From: Candidatus Paceibacterota bacterium
GTDB lineage: Bacteria; Verrucomicrobiota; Verrucomicrobiia; Limisphaerales; UBA8199
NCBI GenBank assembly: GCA_035452965.1
Contig: DAOTCE010000023.1
Span: 18,681 to 82,680, forward strand
Direction of reading: 5' to 3'
DNA: 64,000 bases
The stretch's first letter is position 1. Each line of letters opens with the position of its first letter. The notes under the pieces were generated by a model. That model was not told the DNA's origin, ran no database searches, and was given only the letters and a program-made list of their open reading frames with translations. Positions 27,386-36,800 of the stretch are shown in pieces. The position numbers were made by a program, and so were the translations under genes.

Positions 27386-28105
27386 CTACTCGCCGAGGTT
27401 GCGGCGGAGCAGCTCGCGCAACTTTTGCGGGGACAGGACCGTGAGGTGTTTGCCTTTGACCGCGACAAGTTTCTGTTGGCGGAACTTGGCCAACGTGCGA
27501 GAGAAGGTTTCGCTGACGGTGCCCAGTTCGGCGGCGAGCACTCGCTTGGTGGTCCTTAGTTCGATGGTGACAGGTCGGGGTGACGCAGGGTCGGGGCAGC
27601 GCTTGCTGAGCCAGTTTGCGAGGCGAGTTTCGACGTCCTTGAGCGTCAGATCTTCAAGCTGGGCGATGAGCGTGCGCAGGTGCAGGCTCATGGAACCCAG
27701 CATCCGCAGGGCGAGATCGGGCTGGCGCTTGAGCAAGGCGAGGAAACCGGCCTTCTCCACCAGCAGCACCTGCGAGGACTCCAGGGCACAGGCGTCGGCC
27801 GGGTAGCCGGACGCGGTCGCCAGGGCGGCCTCGGCAAAGGACTCGCCGGTGCGAAAGATATGGATGACCTGCTCCTTGCCGGCAGCGTTGACGCGATGGA
27901 CGTTGATGGCACCCTTTTGCACAATGTAGAAACCTTGCGCGGGGGCGCCTTCGCGGAAGAGATAGTCGCCCTTGCTGAGCGACTTGACGAGGGTGATATC
28001 CGCGACGCTGTTCAAGTCCCCCGCTCCAAGGCCCGCAAAGAGCTGGCAGCCACGGAGGGTGTTGACAATCGCGGCTTGTTTGAACTCTGTGAATGAATTG
28101 GCCAT
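27386..28105 (-). CDS. Crp/Fnr-family transcriptional regulator
   Basis: 239 residues, ATG 28105. Residues about 20-130 are a cyclic-nucleotide-binding-type beta barrel (LFREGAPAQGFYIVQKGAINVH, FAEAALATASGYPADACA), followed by the long dimer helix. A winged HTH covers about 160-230 (RTTKRVLAAELGTVSETFSRTLAKF, LVAVKGKHLTVL). The N-terminus lacks the Fnr-type cysteine cluster, so an oxygen-sensing iron-sulphur centre is unlikely; a Dnr- or Crp-like signal is more plausible. The gene stands alone. A 5-7-5 dyad 17 bp upstream of its start may be an autoregulatory site. Confidence 0.9.
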   Translation of the reverse strand: MANSFTEFKQAAIVNTLRGCQLFAGLGAGDLNSVADITLVKSLSKGDYLFREGAPAQGFYIVQKGAINVHRVNAAGKEQVIHIFRTGESFAEAALATASGYPADACALESSQVLLVEKAGFLALLKRQPDLALRMLGSMSLHLRTLIAQLEDLTLKDVETRLANWLSKRCPDPASPRPVTIELRTTKRVLAAELGTVSETFSRTLAKFRQQKLVAVKGKHLTVLSPQKLRELLRRNLGE

Positions 28106-28121
28106 GCCAGCCTAGAAGGTA

Positions 28122-28138
28122 TTTCAATCGCTCTGAAA
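28122..28138. promoter_or_regulatory. TTTCA-N7-TGAAA dyad upstream of the Crp/Fnr-type gene
   Basis: A perfect 5-bp inverted repeat with a 7-base spacer, 17-33 bp from the start codon. Spacing resembles sites bound by Crp-family dimers, though the half-site is not the canonical one. A candidate autoregulatory site only. Confidence 0.3.
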
Positions 28139-28205
28139 GCCAAAGTAATCTTTTCAGCCGCGCCTATCGCGCCCCGCGCCTTGAGACTGTGCTTGGCGGC
28201 TGGCC

Positions 28206-28230
28206 GGCGCCCCATTCTCAATGGGGCGCC
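28206..28230. other. Perfect 11-bp stem-loop
   Basis: GGCGCCCCATT-CTC-AATGGGGCGCC: an 11-bp perfect inverted repeat with a 3-base loop, in the 286-bp gap between the divergent Crp/Fnr and radical SAM genes. Very stable as RNA. No T-run follows on either strand, so a plain intrinsic terminator is unlikely. Confidence 0.6.
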
Positions 28231-28328
28231 GCAGCGCCTGCCGCGCGAGCGTTCGGGCCGGTTCACTCAAAACGGCGTGAATTGCGCATCAGAATTGCTA
28301 ATGATATTTCGTCTTATGCAGGGCCGCC

Positions 28329-28346
28329 AAAAAATGTCCATTTTTT
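28329..28346. promoter_or_regulatory. AT-rich dyad upstream of radical SAM gene
   Basis: AAAAAATG-TC-CATTTTTT is an 8-bp inverted repeat 46 bp upstream of the GTG start. It overlaps a TGTC...GACA dyad (28335-28350). Position suits an operator or promoter element; similar TGTCC...GGACA half-sites recur at 57202-57222. Confidence 0.35.
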
Positions 28347-28391
28347 GACAAGCATCGTGTAGTTGGCGGCTGGCCGTGGCGCTAACGTGCG

Positions 28392-29324
28392 GTGGAAATT
28401 GTGGAAGAAGCCGCTCAACGAGCCTCAGCGTTAGCCGAACCGGCGGAGAAGAGAAGAACCCTCCCGGATCGGACCAACGGTCTCCCGGCGACCGCCTTCG
28501 GCTGCCCGCGCGACTTTCTGGATAACCATTTCGTTTATGCGGTGGTGTCAGCGCGGGCGCGCGGCTTGTCGGTGGGCGTCAACCTGAGCCCCGGCAAGAA
28601 CTGCAACTTCCACTGCGTGTATTGCGAAGTCCACCGCAACGGGGGCAAGGGCGAGGGGCAATTGGATGTGGAAGCGATGGCGGCGGAGCTTAAGAAGACT
28701 CTGGCTTTTGTTCGGGGCGGTCGCCTGCGCGAGCGGCCCTGGTATCGCACTCTCCCGGACGAGTTGCTGCAAATGCGGCACGTGGCGTTGAGCGGCGACG
28801 GCGAGCCCACGCTCTCGCCGCGGTTCGCCGACGCGCTCCAGGCGGTGGTGCACGTCCGGGCCCTGAGCGGATTTCCGTTCTTCAAGCTGGTGCTGTTGAC
28901 CAACGCCACCGGATTAGACCAACCCCACGTTCAGCAGGGGCTCAAGCATTTCACGCGCAGCGACGAGGTGTGGGCCAAGCTCGACGGCGGCACACAAGCC
29001 TACATCAACAAGGTCAACCGCCCGGAGGTGCCGCTGGAAAAGATCTTGTCCAACATCCTGATGCTGGGGCGCCAACGCCCCGTGGTGATCCAGAGCCTTT
29101 TCCCGGCTATCAATGGCGAGGAACCGCCGCTGGAGGAAATTGAGCAGTACGCTCAGCGCCTGCTGGAATTGAAGAACGGCGGAGCCCAAATCTCCCTGGT
29201 GCAGATCTACTCGGCCACGCGCCCGGCGCCGAACTCGGAGAGCGGGCACTTGCCGCTCAAGGTCCTTTCGCGCATTGCCCAGACGGTGCGACAGACGACC
29301 TCTCTTCCCGCCGAGGTCTTTTAA
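28392..29324 (+). CDS. Radical SAM protein (COG0731-like)
   Basis: 310 residues; GTG 28392 is the first plausible start, no ATG occurs before the conserved part. The radical SAM cluster motif is NCNFHCVYC (Cys-x3-Cys-x2-Cys) near residue 75, preceded by GVNLSPGK. Other family signs are LSGDGEPTL (the GGE-like strand), LLTNATGL, VWAKLDGGT and QSLFPAING. This pattern fits the COG0731 group, related to the wyosine-base enzyme and often of unknown function in bacteria. No SPASM-type Cys-rich tail is present. It ends 3 bp before the stop of the convergent receiver gene. The substrate is unknown. Confidence 0.85.
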   Translation: MEIVEEAAQRASALAEPAEKRRTLPDRTNGLPATAFGCPRDFLDNHFVYAVVSARARGLSVGVNLSPGKNCNFHCVYCEVHRNGGKGEGQLDVEAMAAELKKTLAFVRGGRLRERPWYRTLPDELLQMRHVALSGDGEPTLSPRFADALQAVVHVRALSGFPFFKLVLLTNATGLDQPHVQQGLKHFTRSDEVWAKLDGGTQAYINKVNRPEVPLEKILSNILMLGRQRPVVIQSLFPAINGEEPPLEEIEQYAQRLLELKNGGAQISLVQIYSATRPAPNSESGHLPLKVLSRIAQTVRQTTSLPAEVF

Positions 29325-29327
29325 ACT

Positions 29328-29771
29328 TCAAGAAGCGGCGCGGGCTTCGTAGTCCAGCCAATACTCCTTAAGAATCCGGATCTTCTCCCGCAGTTCGGAG
29401 TAGCTCAGCGGTTTGACGATGCAGGCTTGGATATCCATTGCGTAGGCCATCTGGGTTTCGTTGGGCAGTTCCGCCGAGCTCAGCACCACCACCGGCAATT
29501 TGCTTGGGATATCAGGATGCTCGTGCAGCCACCGGAGGACCTCGAGGCCGTCCTTGACGGGCATTTTCAGGTCGAGCAGGAAGAGGGCTGGAAAGGGAAA
29601 GGCGCTCCGATCGGCGAATTGTCCTTCACCGGCCAGGTATTGGATTGCCTCCTCGCCGTTCCCGACCGCGTGTACTGGGTTGAGCGTCTGGTTCTCCTGG
29701 AATGCCCGGCGCACGAGCAGCACGTCATTCGGGTCGTCTTCGGCCAACAGTACAGGACTCAGATTCGACAT
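29328..29771 (-). CDS. Single-domain response regulator (Rcp1/CheY-like)
   Basis: 147 residues from ATG 29771, chosen because AAGG lies 9 bp upstream; ATG 29786 would add five residues. A lone receiver domain: LLAEDDPNDVLLV (acidic pocket DD), LFLLDLKMPVKDG (phospho-acceptor Asp), VVVLSSAE (Thr/Ser position) and CIVKPLSYSEL (Lys). The ND-x-LL start and extended beta4 region are those of Rcp1-like regulators that partner with phytochrome-type or hybrid kinases. No kinase or output domain is nearby, so it is an orphan here. Confidence 0.9.
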   Translation of the reverse strand: MSNLSPVLLAEDDPNDVLLVRRAFQENQTLNPVHAVGNGEEAIQYLAGEGQFADRSAFPFPALFLLDLKMPVKDGLEVLRWLHEHPDIPSKLPVVVLSSAELPNETQMAYAMDIQACIVKPLSYSELREKIRILKEYWLDYEARAAS

Positions 29772-29852
29772 TGTAAACCTTGCCATATTTATACCTTATC
29801 TTGGGAATTCTGGCAAGCGCGGCAAGCCGTCGGCGGCGCGATCACGGCCTGT

Positions 29853-31493
29853 TTAGGAAAGTCCGATTGCCTGGCCGGAGGGTAATATCTTGATGCGCGC
29901 GGCGGCCGGGACTTTGGGCAGGCCGGGCATGGTCACGATGTTCCCGCAAATCACCACCACGAAGCCGGCGCCGGCTGAGATCCGCAGTTCGTTGACCCGA
30001 ATGCGAAAGCCGCTTGGCCGGCCGCGCCGAGCCGGATCATCCGAGAGTGACATGGGTGTCTTGGCGATGCAGACCGGCAGCCTGGCAAACCCGTGACGAG
30101 TAAGGAGTTCAAGATTGTGCCGGGCGCCTGGCTCGAAATCCACGCCCGCCGCCCCGTATAACTTGCGTGCTACCGCCTCAATCTTGCGGTCCAGCGGCAT
30201 CTCCAACGGGTACGCGAAGCGCAACTTGCGACGATGATTTCGACCGATCATCCGCAGCACGGCCCCTGCAAGCTCCACCGCGCCTTCGCCCCCGCGCGCA
30301 TAGTGCTCGGCCACCACCGCCTCCACCTCCTGCCGGCTACAGAATCGGATGATGCGATCCAGGTCTGCCGGCTTGTCGTCGGGAAAACGGTTGAGGGCCA
30401 CAACCGGCTCCAGGCCGAAGCGGCGAATATTCTCAATGTGCTTGGCGAGATTGCCCAGACCCCCGGAATCGGTGAAGCCGCCGTGGTACGCAACCGCCTT
30501 CGCCGTCGCCACGATCACGGCGCCCGCCGGATTCAACCCCGCCAGCCTGCATTTGATGTCGAAGAACTTCTCCCCGCCCAGCTCGGTGGCAAACCCCGCT
30601 TCGGTTACCACATAATCAGCCAGCTTGAGGGCCAGGCGCGTAGCGAGGGTGGTATTGGTGCCTTGGGCAATGTTGGCGAACGGTCCGCCATGGACAAAGG
30701 CCGGTGTGCCTTCGTGGGACTGGACCAGGTTCGGGTGGATGGCATCGCGGAGCAGCACCTGCATGGCCCCCACGGCATTGATTTGGGAGGCCCGCACCGG
30801 CTCGCCTTGGTAATTGAAGGCGACTACCATCTGGCTGAGCCGCTCTCCCAGGTCACCATAATCCCGTGCCAGGCAAAGAATGGCCATTACCTCGGACGCG
30901 GGCGTGATGTTGAAGCCGTCGCGGCGGGGGACGCCGTGTTTGACGCCGCCCAGGCCGATGATGATGTCGCGCAAGGCGCGGTCATTCAGGTCAATCACGC
31001 GGCGCAGGACAATCTGGCGGGGGTCAATGCCCAGCTCGTTGCCGTGCTGGAGGTGATTGTCCACCATTGCCGCGAGCAAATTGTTGGCCTTGGTCACGGC
31101 GTACATGTCGCCCACGAAGTGCAAATTGATCGCCTCGGCCGGGACCACCTGGGCGCGACCGGCTCCGGTGCCGCCGCCCTTGATGCCGAAGTAGGGCCCC
31201 AGCGAAGGTTCGCGGACGCAGAAGATTGCGCGGTTGCCCAACCGCCGCAGCGCGTCGGCCAGCCCGATGGTGGTGGTCGTCTTGCCAATCCCCTCGGGCG
31301 TCGGGGTCATGGCGCTGACCAGGACCAGGCGTCCGTCGGGTTGGCCCTGACGGTCCCGCAGCTCGTCAATGGGGACCTTGGCAATGAAATGCCCGTGTGG
31401 AAGGATGTTGTCCGTATCCAAATGCAGTTCCCGCGCCACTTCCGCAATGCGGCGGGGCGGCAGGCTATGGTTAGTTGACAGCACTTCAGGCAT
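29853..31493 (-). CDS. fhs: Formate-tetrahydrofolate ligase
   Basis: 546 residues, ATG 31493, close to the usual ~555. The P-loop TPTPEGIGKTTTTIGL (residues about 65-80) and REPSLGPYFGIKGGGTGAG are family hallmarks, with MYAVTKANNLLAA, LRRVIDLNDRALR, FVHGGPFANIAQGTNT and VVTEAGFATELGGEKFFDIKCR also clear. The enzyme makes 10-formyl-tetrahydrofolate from formate, ATP and THF in the cytosol, feeding purine and one-carbon metabolism. No other folate gene is adjacent, so it probably serves general one-carbon supply rather than acetogenesis. Confidence 0.97.
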   Translation of the reverse strand: MPEVLSTNHSLPPRRIAEVARELHLDTDNILPHGHFIAKVPIDELRDRQGQPDGRLVLVSAMTPTPEGIGKTTTTIGLADALRRLGNRAIFCVREPSLGPYFGIKGGGTGAGRAQVVPAEAINLHFVGDMYAVTKANNLLAAMVDNHLQHGNELGIDPRQIVLRRVIDLNDRALRDIIIGLGGVKHGVPRRDGFNITPASEVMAILCLARDYGDLGERLSQMVVAFNYQGEPVRASQINAVGAMQVLLRDAIHPNLVQSHEGTPAFVHGGPFANIAQGTNTTLATRLALKLADYVVTEAGFATELGGEKFFDIKCRLAGLNPAGAVIVATAKAVAYHGGFTDSGGLGNLAKHIENIRRFGLEPVVALNRFPDDKPADLDRIIRFCSRQEVEAVVAEHYARGGEGAVELAGAVLRMIGRNHRRKLRFAYPLEMPLDRKIEAVARKLYGAAGVDFEPGARHNLELLTRHGFARLPVCIAKTPMSLSDDPARRGRPSGFRIRVNELRISAGAGFVVVICGNIVTMPGLPKVPAAARIKILPSGQAIGLS

Positions 31494-31641
31494 ACACCGC
31501 TAATAGCACCAAACAGGGAGCCAAGGCGAGCCCCGTTTTGGCGGGGCCAGGCGCGGCAGCAGCGATTCACCGCCGACGATCGAAATAATCATGCGGACGC
31601 TTGACTTGCCCCTCCCATTCTCAAACAATCCACACTGTTGT

Positions 31642-32061
31642 ATGCCGGATAAGTGTAGTGCGAAGAGCAAGCCATTGACCCGCAAAGAAGCACGGGAGCT
31701 GGAGGTTGGAATCGCATTCCTGGAGGGCCTGGTTCGCCGCGACCCTGAATACGTCGAGGCGTGGCAGATCCTGGGAGACTACTACACGCTGCGCGGTGAT
31801 TACAGCCACAGTCTCCAGGTGGATCAGCGGTTGTCCCGGCTCCAGCCGCGCAACCCGCTGGTTTTCTATAACCTTGCCTGCAGTCATTCCCTCAAAGGTG
31901 AGTTCGACGACGCGGCCTCCGCGCTGGAGAAGGCCCTGCGCCTGGGCTACCGCGATTTCAACTGGCTGGCTCGGGATCCCGACCTGCGCCAGCTTCGCCA
32001 GCATCCGCTCTACCGCCAAATCGAGCGCAAGATTCGGAAGATGAAGGTCAGGATCGCTTGA
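31642..32061 (+). CDS. Small TPR protein translationally coupled to mtnA
   Basis: 139 residues from ATG 31642. Residues about 20-100 hold tetratricopeptide-like helices: YVEAWQILGDYYTLRGDY and NPLVFYNLACSHSLKGEFDDAASALEKALRLGY. The C-terminus is basic (RKIRKMKVRIA). Its stop overlaps the mtnA start (TTGA), so the two are almost surely co-translated. It has no signal peptide. TPR proteins mediate protein contacts; a specific partner cannot be named. Confidence 0.82.
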   Translation: MPDKCSAKSKPLTRKEARELEVGIAFLEGLVRRDPEYVEAWQILGDYYTLRGDYSHSLQVDQRLSRLQPRNPLVFYNLACSHSLKGEFDDAASALEKALRLGYRDFNWLARDPDLRQLRQHPLYRQIERKIRKMKVRIA

Positions 32062-33179
32062 ACGTCACCGTCCACGGTCGCGCCAGGCACTTTCGCACCG
32101 TGACCTTTGATGTCCGGCGCAACGCGGTGCTGCTTATCGAGCAGCGGCTCCTCCCCCACGAATTTCGGATCGTCGCCGCGCGGGATTTCCGCCAAACCGC
32201 GCGTGCCATTACCGACATGGTTGTCCGCGGGGCCGGCGCGATTGGCGCCACAGCGGCTTACGGGCTGGCGCAAGGGGCCCGCGCTTTCCAGGGACGCAGC
32301 CTGGCGGGTTTCCAGCGGCACGTTGATTTGGTTTCCGCAACCCTCGAATCCGCCCGGCCCACCGCGGTGGACCCGGTCAATGCGGTCAACTATGTGCACC
32401 AGGCCATGCGCGCCGGCCAGACGGTCGAGGAGCGGCAAGGACTGGCGCTGGCGGCGGCGGAGGAGTTCGCCAACGACGACGTGCGGCATTGCGAGGCCAT
32501 CGGGCGGCACGGCGCCAGGCTCATCCGCGGCGGCATAAACGTTCTCACCCACTGCAACGCCGGCTGGCTGGCCTTCGTGGACATCGGCAGCGCCACGGCA
32601 CCCTTGTATGCCGCCCAGGCGCGCGGACGGAAGTTCCATGTCTATTGCGACGAGACCCGGCCGCGCTCACAAGGCGCCACTCTCACGGCGTGGGAACTCG
32701 CGCAGCAGGGCATTTCCCACCAGGTCATCGCCGACAATGCCGCCGGCCACCTCATGCAACGCGGCAGGATTGACCTGGTCATCGTGGGCAGCGACCGCAC
32801 ATTGGGCCGCACCGGCGAGGTCGCCAACAAGATCGGCACCTACACCAAAGCGGTTCTAGCCCGGCGGCACGGCATTCCTTTCTACGTCGCCATTCCTCTC
32901 TCCTCCATTGACTGGAACTTGAGGACCGGCTTCGACATCCCGATCGAGGAACGCCACGAGAGCGAAGTCCTCGGCGCGTGGGGGGTGGCGGCGGGTCGCG
33001 GCCGATCGGGTCCCGCACGGCGCGGCTATGTGCGCGTGGCCAATCCTGCCAGCGGGGCGCTGAATCCGGGCTTCGATGTCACTCCGGCAGAACTGATCAC
33101 GGGCATCATCACCCCGGTGGGCATCCTCAAGCCGCGCGAGCTGTGGACCCGGCGGCGGGAGCTGGGCTGGCCGGGCTGA
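32058..33179 (+). CDS. mtnA: S-methyl-5-thioribose-1-phosphate isomerase
   Basis: 373 residues starting at TTG 32058, inside the upstream stop; there is no ATG before the conserved VLLIEQRLLPHEF. It belongs to the eIF2B-alpha/MtnA family: VRGAGAIGATAAYGLAQGA (phosphate-binding loop), VNAVNYVHQAM, NVLTHCNAGWLA (catalytic Cys), DETRPRSQGATLTAWEL, VGSDRTLGRTGEVANKIGTY (catalytic Asp; GSDR where GADR is more common) and PAELITGIITPVGI. It converts methylthioribose-1-phosphate to methylthioribulose-1-phosphate in methionine salvage. No other salvage gene is adjacent. Confidence 0.92.
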   Translation: MNVTVHGRARHFRTVTFDVRRNAVLLIEQRLLPHEFRIVAARDFRQTARAITDMVVRGAGAIGATAAYGLAQGARAFQGRSLAGFQRHVDLVSATLESARPTAVDPVNAVNYVHQAMRAGQTVEERQGLALAAAEEFANDDVRHCEAIGRHGARLIRGGINVLTHCNAGWLAFVDIGSATAPLYAAQARGRKFHVYCDETRPRSQGATLTAWELAQQGISHQVIADNAAGHLMQRGRIDLVIVGSDRTLGRTGEVANKIGTYTKAVLARRHGIPFYVAIPLSSIDWNLRTGFDIPIEERHESEVLGAWGVAAGRGRSGPARRGYVRVANPASGALNPGFDVTPAELITGIITPVGILKPRELWTRRRELGWPG

Positions 33180-33186
33180 CGCACGG

Positions 33187-33654
33187 TCAACTCGATTTCC
33201 AGAACTGCCACCAGCGCTTGCGCGGGCGCGGATTCTTCCACGCCTCGTAGCGCCGGTTGATCACCGCGGCAATCTTCTCGTAATTCGCCCAGTTGTCCGC
33301 GACATGCCAAAAGCTCGGCAGGCGGGCGGCCAGCACCTGCTTGTAATCGGCAAAATATTCCCCTCGCCGCCCCGCCGCGTCCACATAGTAATGCTGCGCG
33401 AACTGATTGCCTACCTCATTGAGGTCCTTCTCGGAGAACCTTTCCTTGCAGGCGGCTTCGAAGAACTGCCGCCCCGTAATCTCGCGCCGGCGCAACCTGG
33501 CTAGCGGTTCCGCTGAATGCTGACGGTGGAAGTCGCTCTCCAGACCGCTTTCCACCGCCCATGCCAGGAACATCCCGATGTGCGTCCCGGAGTGTCCCTT
33601 GGGCAGCGGCTCGGCATCCGTGCTGTAATCAAAGTCTGCGCGATCGTAGGACAT
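33187..33654 (-). CDS. DUF7832-like small cytosolic protein
   Basis: 155 residues from ATG 33654. It opens MSYDRADFDYSTDAEPLPKG, then HIGMFLAWAVESGLES, and later FAQHYYVDAAGRRGEYFADYKQVL and SFWHVADNWANYEKI, ending in a Trp-rich basic tail (RKRWWQFWKSS). The first part resembles the DUF7832 proteins, whose function is not known to me. It converges on mtnA (7 bp gap) and is divergent from the AsmA-like gene. The family name is held with moderate confidence. Confidence 0.6.
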   Translation of the reverse strand: MSYDRADFDYSTDAEPLPKGHSGTHIGMFLAWAVESGLESDFHRQHSAEPLARLRRREITGRQFFEAACKERFSEKDLNEVGNQFAQHYYVDAAGRRGEYFADYKQVLAARLPSFWHVADNWANYEKIAAVINRRYEAWKNPRPRKRWWQFWKSS

Positions 33655-33865
33655 GGTGAAGACCATACTGCCCAGCATTTGCCACCAGTGCAAGCCAGCC
33701 GGGCGTAATCCCTCAGTCTGGCAGGCGTGGCCTTCGCCATGGTTGAATGGCGGCTTGCGGCGGAGAGTCAAATCTGCGCTATATTACGGTCAAGAGGCAG
33801 TTCGGCGAGTCTGGCCGATGCCAGCACCTTCGCCCACTGCGCAACGTATTTCGCATAGGATCCAT

Positions 33866-36800
33866 ATGACTGAAGCATCACTTGGTTCACCGGCAACCGG
33901 GAAACCCCGCCGCGGGCTCCGGGCACTGGCCTGGGGCGTCGGGGGGGTGATCGTCCTGCTCGTCGTGATGTATTTCGTGGCGACCAGCTCGGGCTTTTTC
34001 AAAGGCGTGATTTTGCCGCGCGTGGGCAAGGCGATGAATGCCCAGGTCACGGTGAGCGACGCCTCGATCAGCCCGTTCAGCAAGGTGGTCCTGCACAATC
34101 TCAAGGTCCAGACGACAGGCCCGGAACCGCTGGTCACCGCCCCTGAGGTGCGCTTGCGCTACAGCCTTCTGGCCATTCTCGGAGGCAATATCCGCGTGGA
34201 CGAAGTGGCGCTGGTTTCACCGACGGTCGCGCTGGTCGAGAATCACGACGGGAGCAGCAACCTGGACCCGATCATGCAGGCACAAGCCGCCGAGGCGCCC
34301 GAGAAGGAGCCTGCCTCGCCGGCGAAGCCGGGCAAGCCGATGCAAATAGATCTAAAGAAGTTCACGCTCACGGACGCGACGATCCGGCAGGTGAAGAACT
34401 CCACGAACGGCACGCGCGAGCTAATCGAGCTGTCGCATGTCAACGTCACGATGGATGACTTGAAGAACGGCCAGACGGGCAAGCTCGCCCTGGCGGCCGA
34501 TATGCGAGCCGAATACACCAATGGACTGGTGCAGGCCAAGCTCGGCGGCGATTTCACTTTTGCCCTGCTGGCGGATTTGAAGCCGGCTACGATCAAAGGC
34601 AGCACACGCCTGGACGTGAGCCGCGCGGAAGGCGCGCTGGCGGATTTCGCCGCGGTGGGGGCCGTGCTCGGCGTGGACGTCACGCCGACCGAAATCAAGG
34701 ACGCCGCAGTGCGCTTCCAAAAGGGCCAGACGCACCTGGGCGAACTGCGCGCCAGCGGGCCGTTCGACATGGAGAAGCTCGAAGGGCGGCTGAGCATCGT
34801 GCTCTCCTCTATTGACCAGCGGTTGCTGGACCTGGCCGGGGCCCAGAGCGGTCTGAATTTCGGCCCGACCACCATCGGCTCGACCAACCTGGTCGAGTTG
34901 ACCAAAGGCGGCTCAATCATCACCGCCCGCGGCCAGGTGGACGTGAAGCAGTTCCAGGTGACGCGCATGAATCAAACTACGCCCCGGCTGGACCTCCACA
35001 AGGACTACGACCTCACCGTGGATCGCGGTCAAAGCCTCGCCACGCTGCGCGGCCTGAACTTGATGGGGACGCAAAACGGCAATCCGTTGCTCACAGGCGC
35101 GTTGACCAGCCCGATGCAAATCACCTGGGGCAACGCCGGCGGCGCCGCGAGCGATTCGGCGCTGACCCTGAAGGTCTTGAGCTTGAACCTTGCCGACTGG
35201 AAGCCTTTCCTGGGCGAGATTGCGCCCGCGGGATTGGTGGCGGCCAACGCGAGGCTGCTGTCGCAGCAAGGCGGCCGACAGGTGACCTTCGACTGCGACT
35301 CCCGTATTGATCATCTGACCGCGATCATCGGCAGCAACCAACTGTCGGACGCGACCATCACTTTGCAGGCCAACGGCAAAGCCATTGACCTGAGACAATT
35401 CAACCTCGCCAGTTTGACGCTGGAGGCCGCCCGGCAGAGCCAGGCGCTGGCGACCATGTCCGCCTCGGGCACTTATGACATGGCCGCCGAGACCGCCGAT
35501 ATGCGGTTCAATGCCCAAGCGGCGCTGGCGCCGCTGCTCCAGGCCCTGCCGCAGCCGGACACGAGCGTTTCGGCGGGCACGGTGGACCTCAAAGCCCACT
35601 TCACTCAGAAGCAGAAGGCGCAGACCGTCACTGGCACCTTCGCGCTGGCTGATTTCACGGGGCGGTATGGGAAGAATGAGCTGAACCGTTTCGGCGCGAC
35701 GGCCGATTTCGACGCGGGCATGACGCCGCAGGAGGTCCAGGTGCGGAAAGCCGCGGGTAAGGTGACCCAAGGGGCGAATGCCGGCGGGAGCTATGATTTC
35801 ACCGCGAAGTATAATTTGTCGAAGCAGACCGCCGAATTTAAGGCCCGGCTGGCGGATTGGAATCAGCACGCACTGGGACCGTTCCTCGCGCCAATGCTGG
35901 CGGGCAGGCAAGTCGTCTCGGCCGGCCTCAATGCGAACGCCGCGGGGCAATACGACCCGCAAGGATCCTCGGCCCTGAAAGCCGACATGCAGTTGGCCAA
36001 CCTGATAGTGAAGGATTCGAAGGGGCAGTCCCCCGCCACCCCGCTGGAGGCGAAGATGCAGGCGGATGTCTCCCTGCGCAAGCAGGTGGCCGACGTGCGC
36101 CAGTTCCAGGTAGCGCTGACGCCGACGGCCCGCGCGAAGAATCAGGCGCAGTTGAGCGGCCAAGTGGATATGTCCAGGACCAACGCCATCACGGGTGAAC
36201 TCAAGCTCACGGCGGACTCGATTGATCTGACCAGCTACTACGACTTGTTCATGAGCGGCGAGCCGGCGGCGGCCGGGTCGGCGACGTCTCCGAGCGCTCC
36301 TGCGCCCGCCGACGCCAACCAGGAACCCGAGGCCATCCAATTGCCGCTCCGCAATTTCACGGTTAGCGCGGCCATCGGCCGGTTTTACCTGCACGAGGTG
36401 GATATTGCCGACTGGCAGACCACGGTGAAGATGGACGGCGGGCGCGTGGTGATGAACCCGATCAAGTTGACGCTCAACGGCGCGCCGGTCAGTTCAACGG
36501 TTGATCTTGACCTGGGGGTGCCGGGCTGGAAGTACGACCTGGCGTTCAACGCGCAGGCCGTCCCGCTGGCGCCGCTGGTCAACTCGTTCCAGCCGGAGAT
36601 GAAGGGGCAGCTTGGTGGCACGGCGACCGCCCAGGGCAAACTGACGGGCGCGGGGACCACCGGCGCCAGCCTCCAGAAGAACCTTGCCGGGCAGTTCGAT
36701 ATGACCTCGACGAATCTCAACTACAGCGTGGTGAACCTCAAGAACCCGATGTTCAAAGGCGTTGTTAATGTCATCGCGGGGATACCCGAACTGTTGCGCA

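Noticed and set aside
27386..28105. Fnr (oxygen-sensing) identity for the Crp/Fnr regulator
   Set aside because: No N-terminal cysteine cluster is present; only the broader family is supported.
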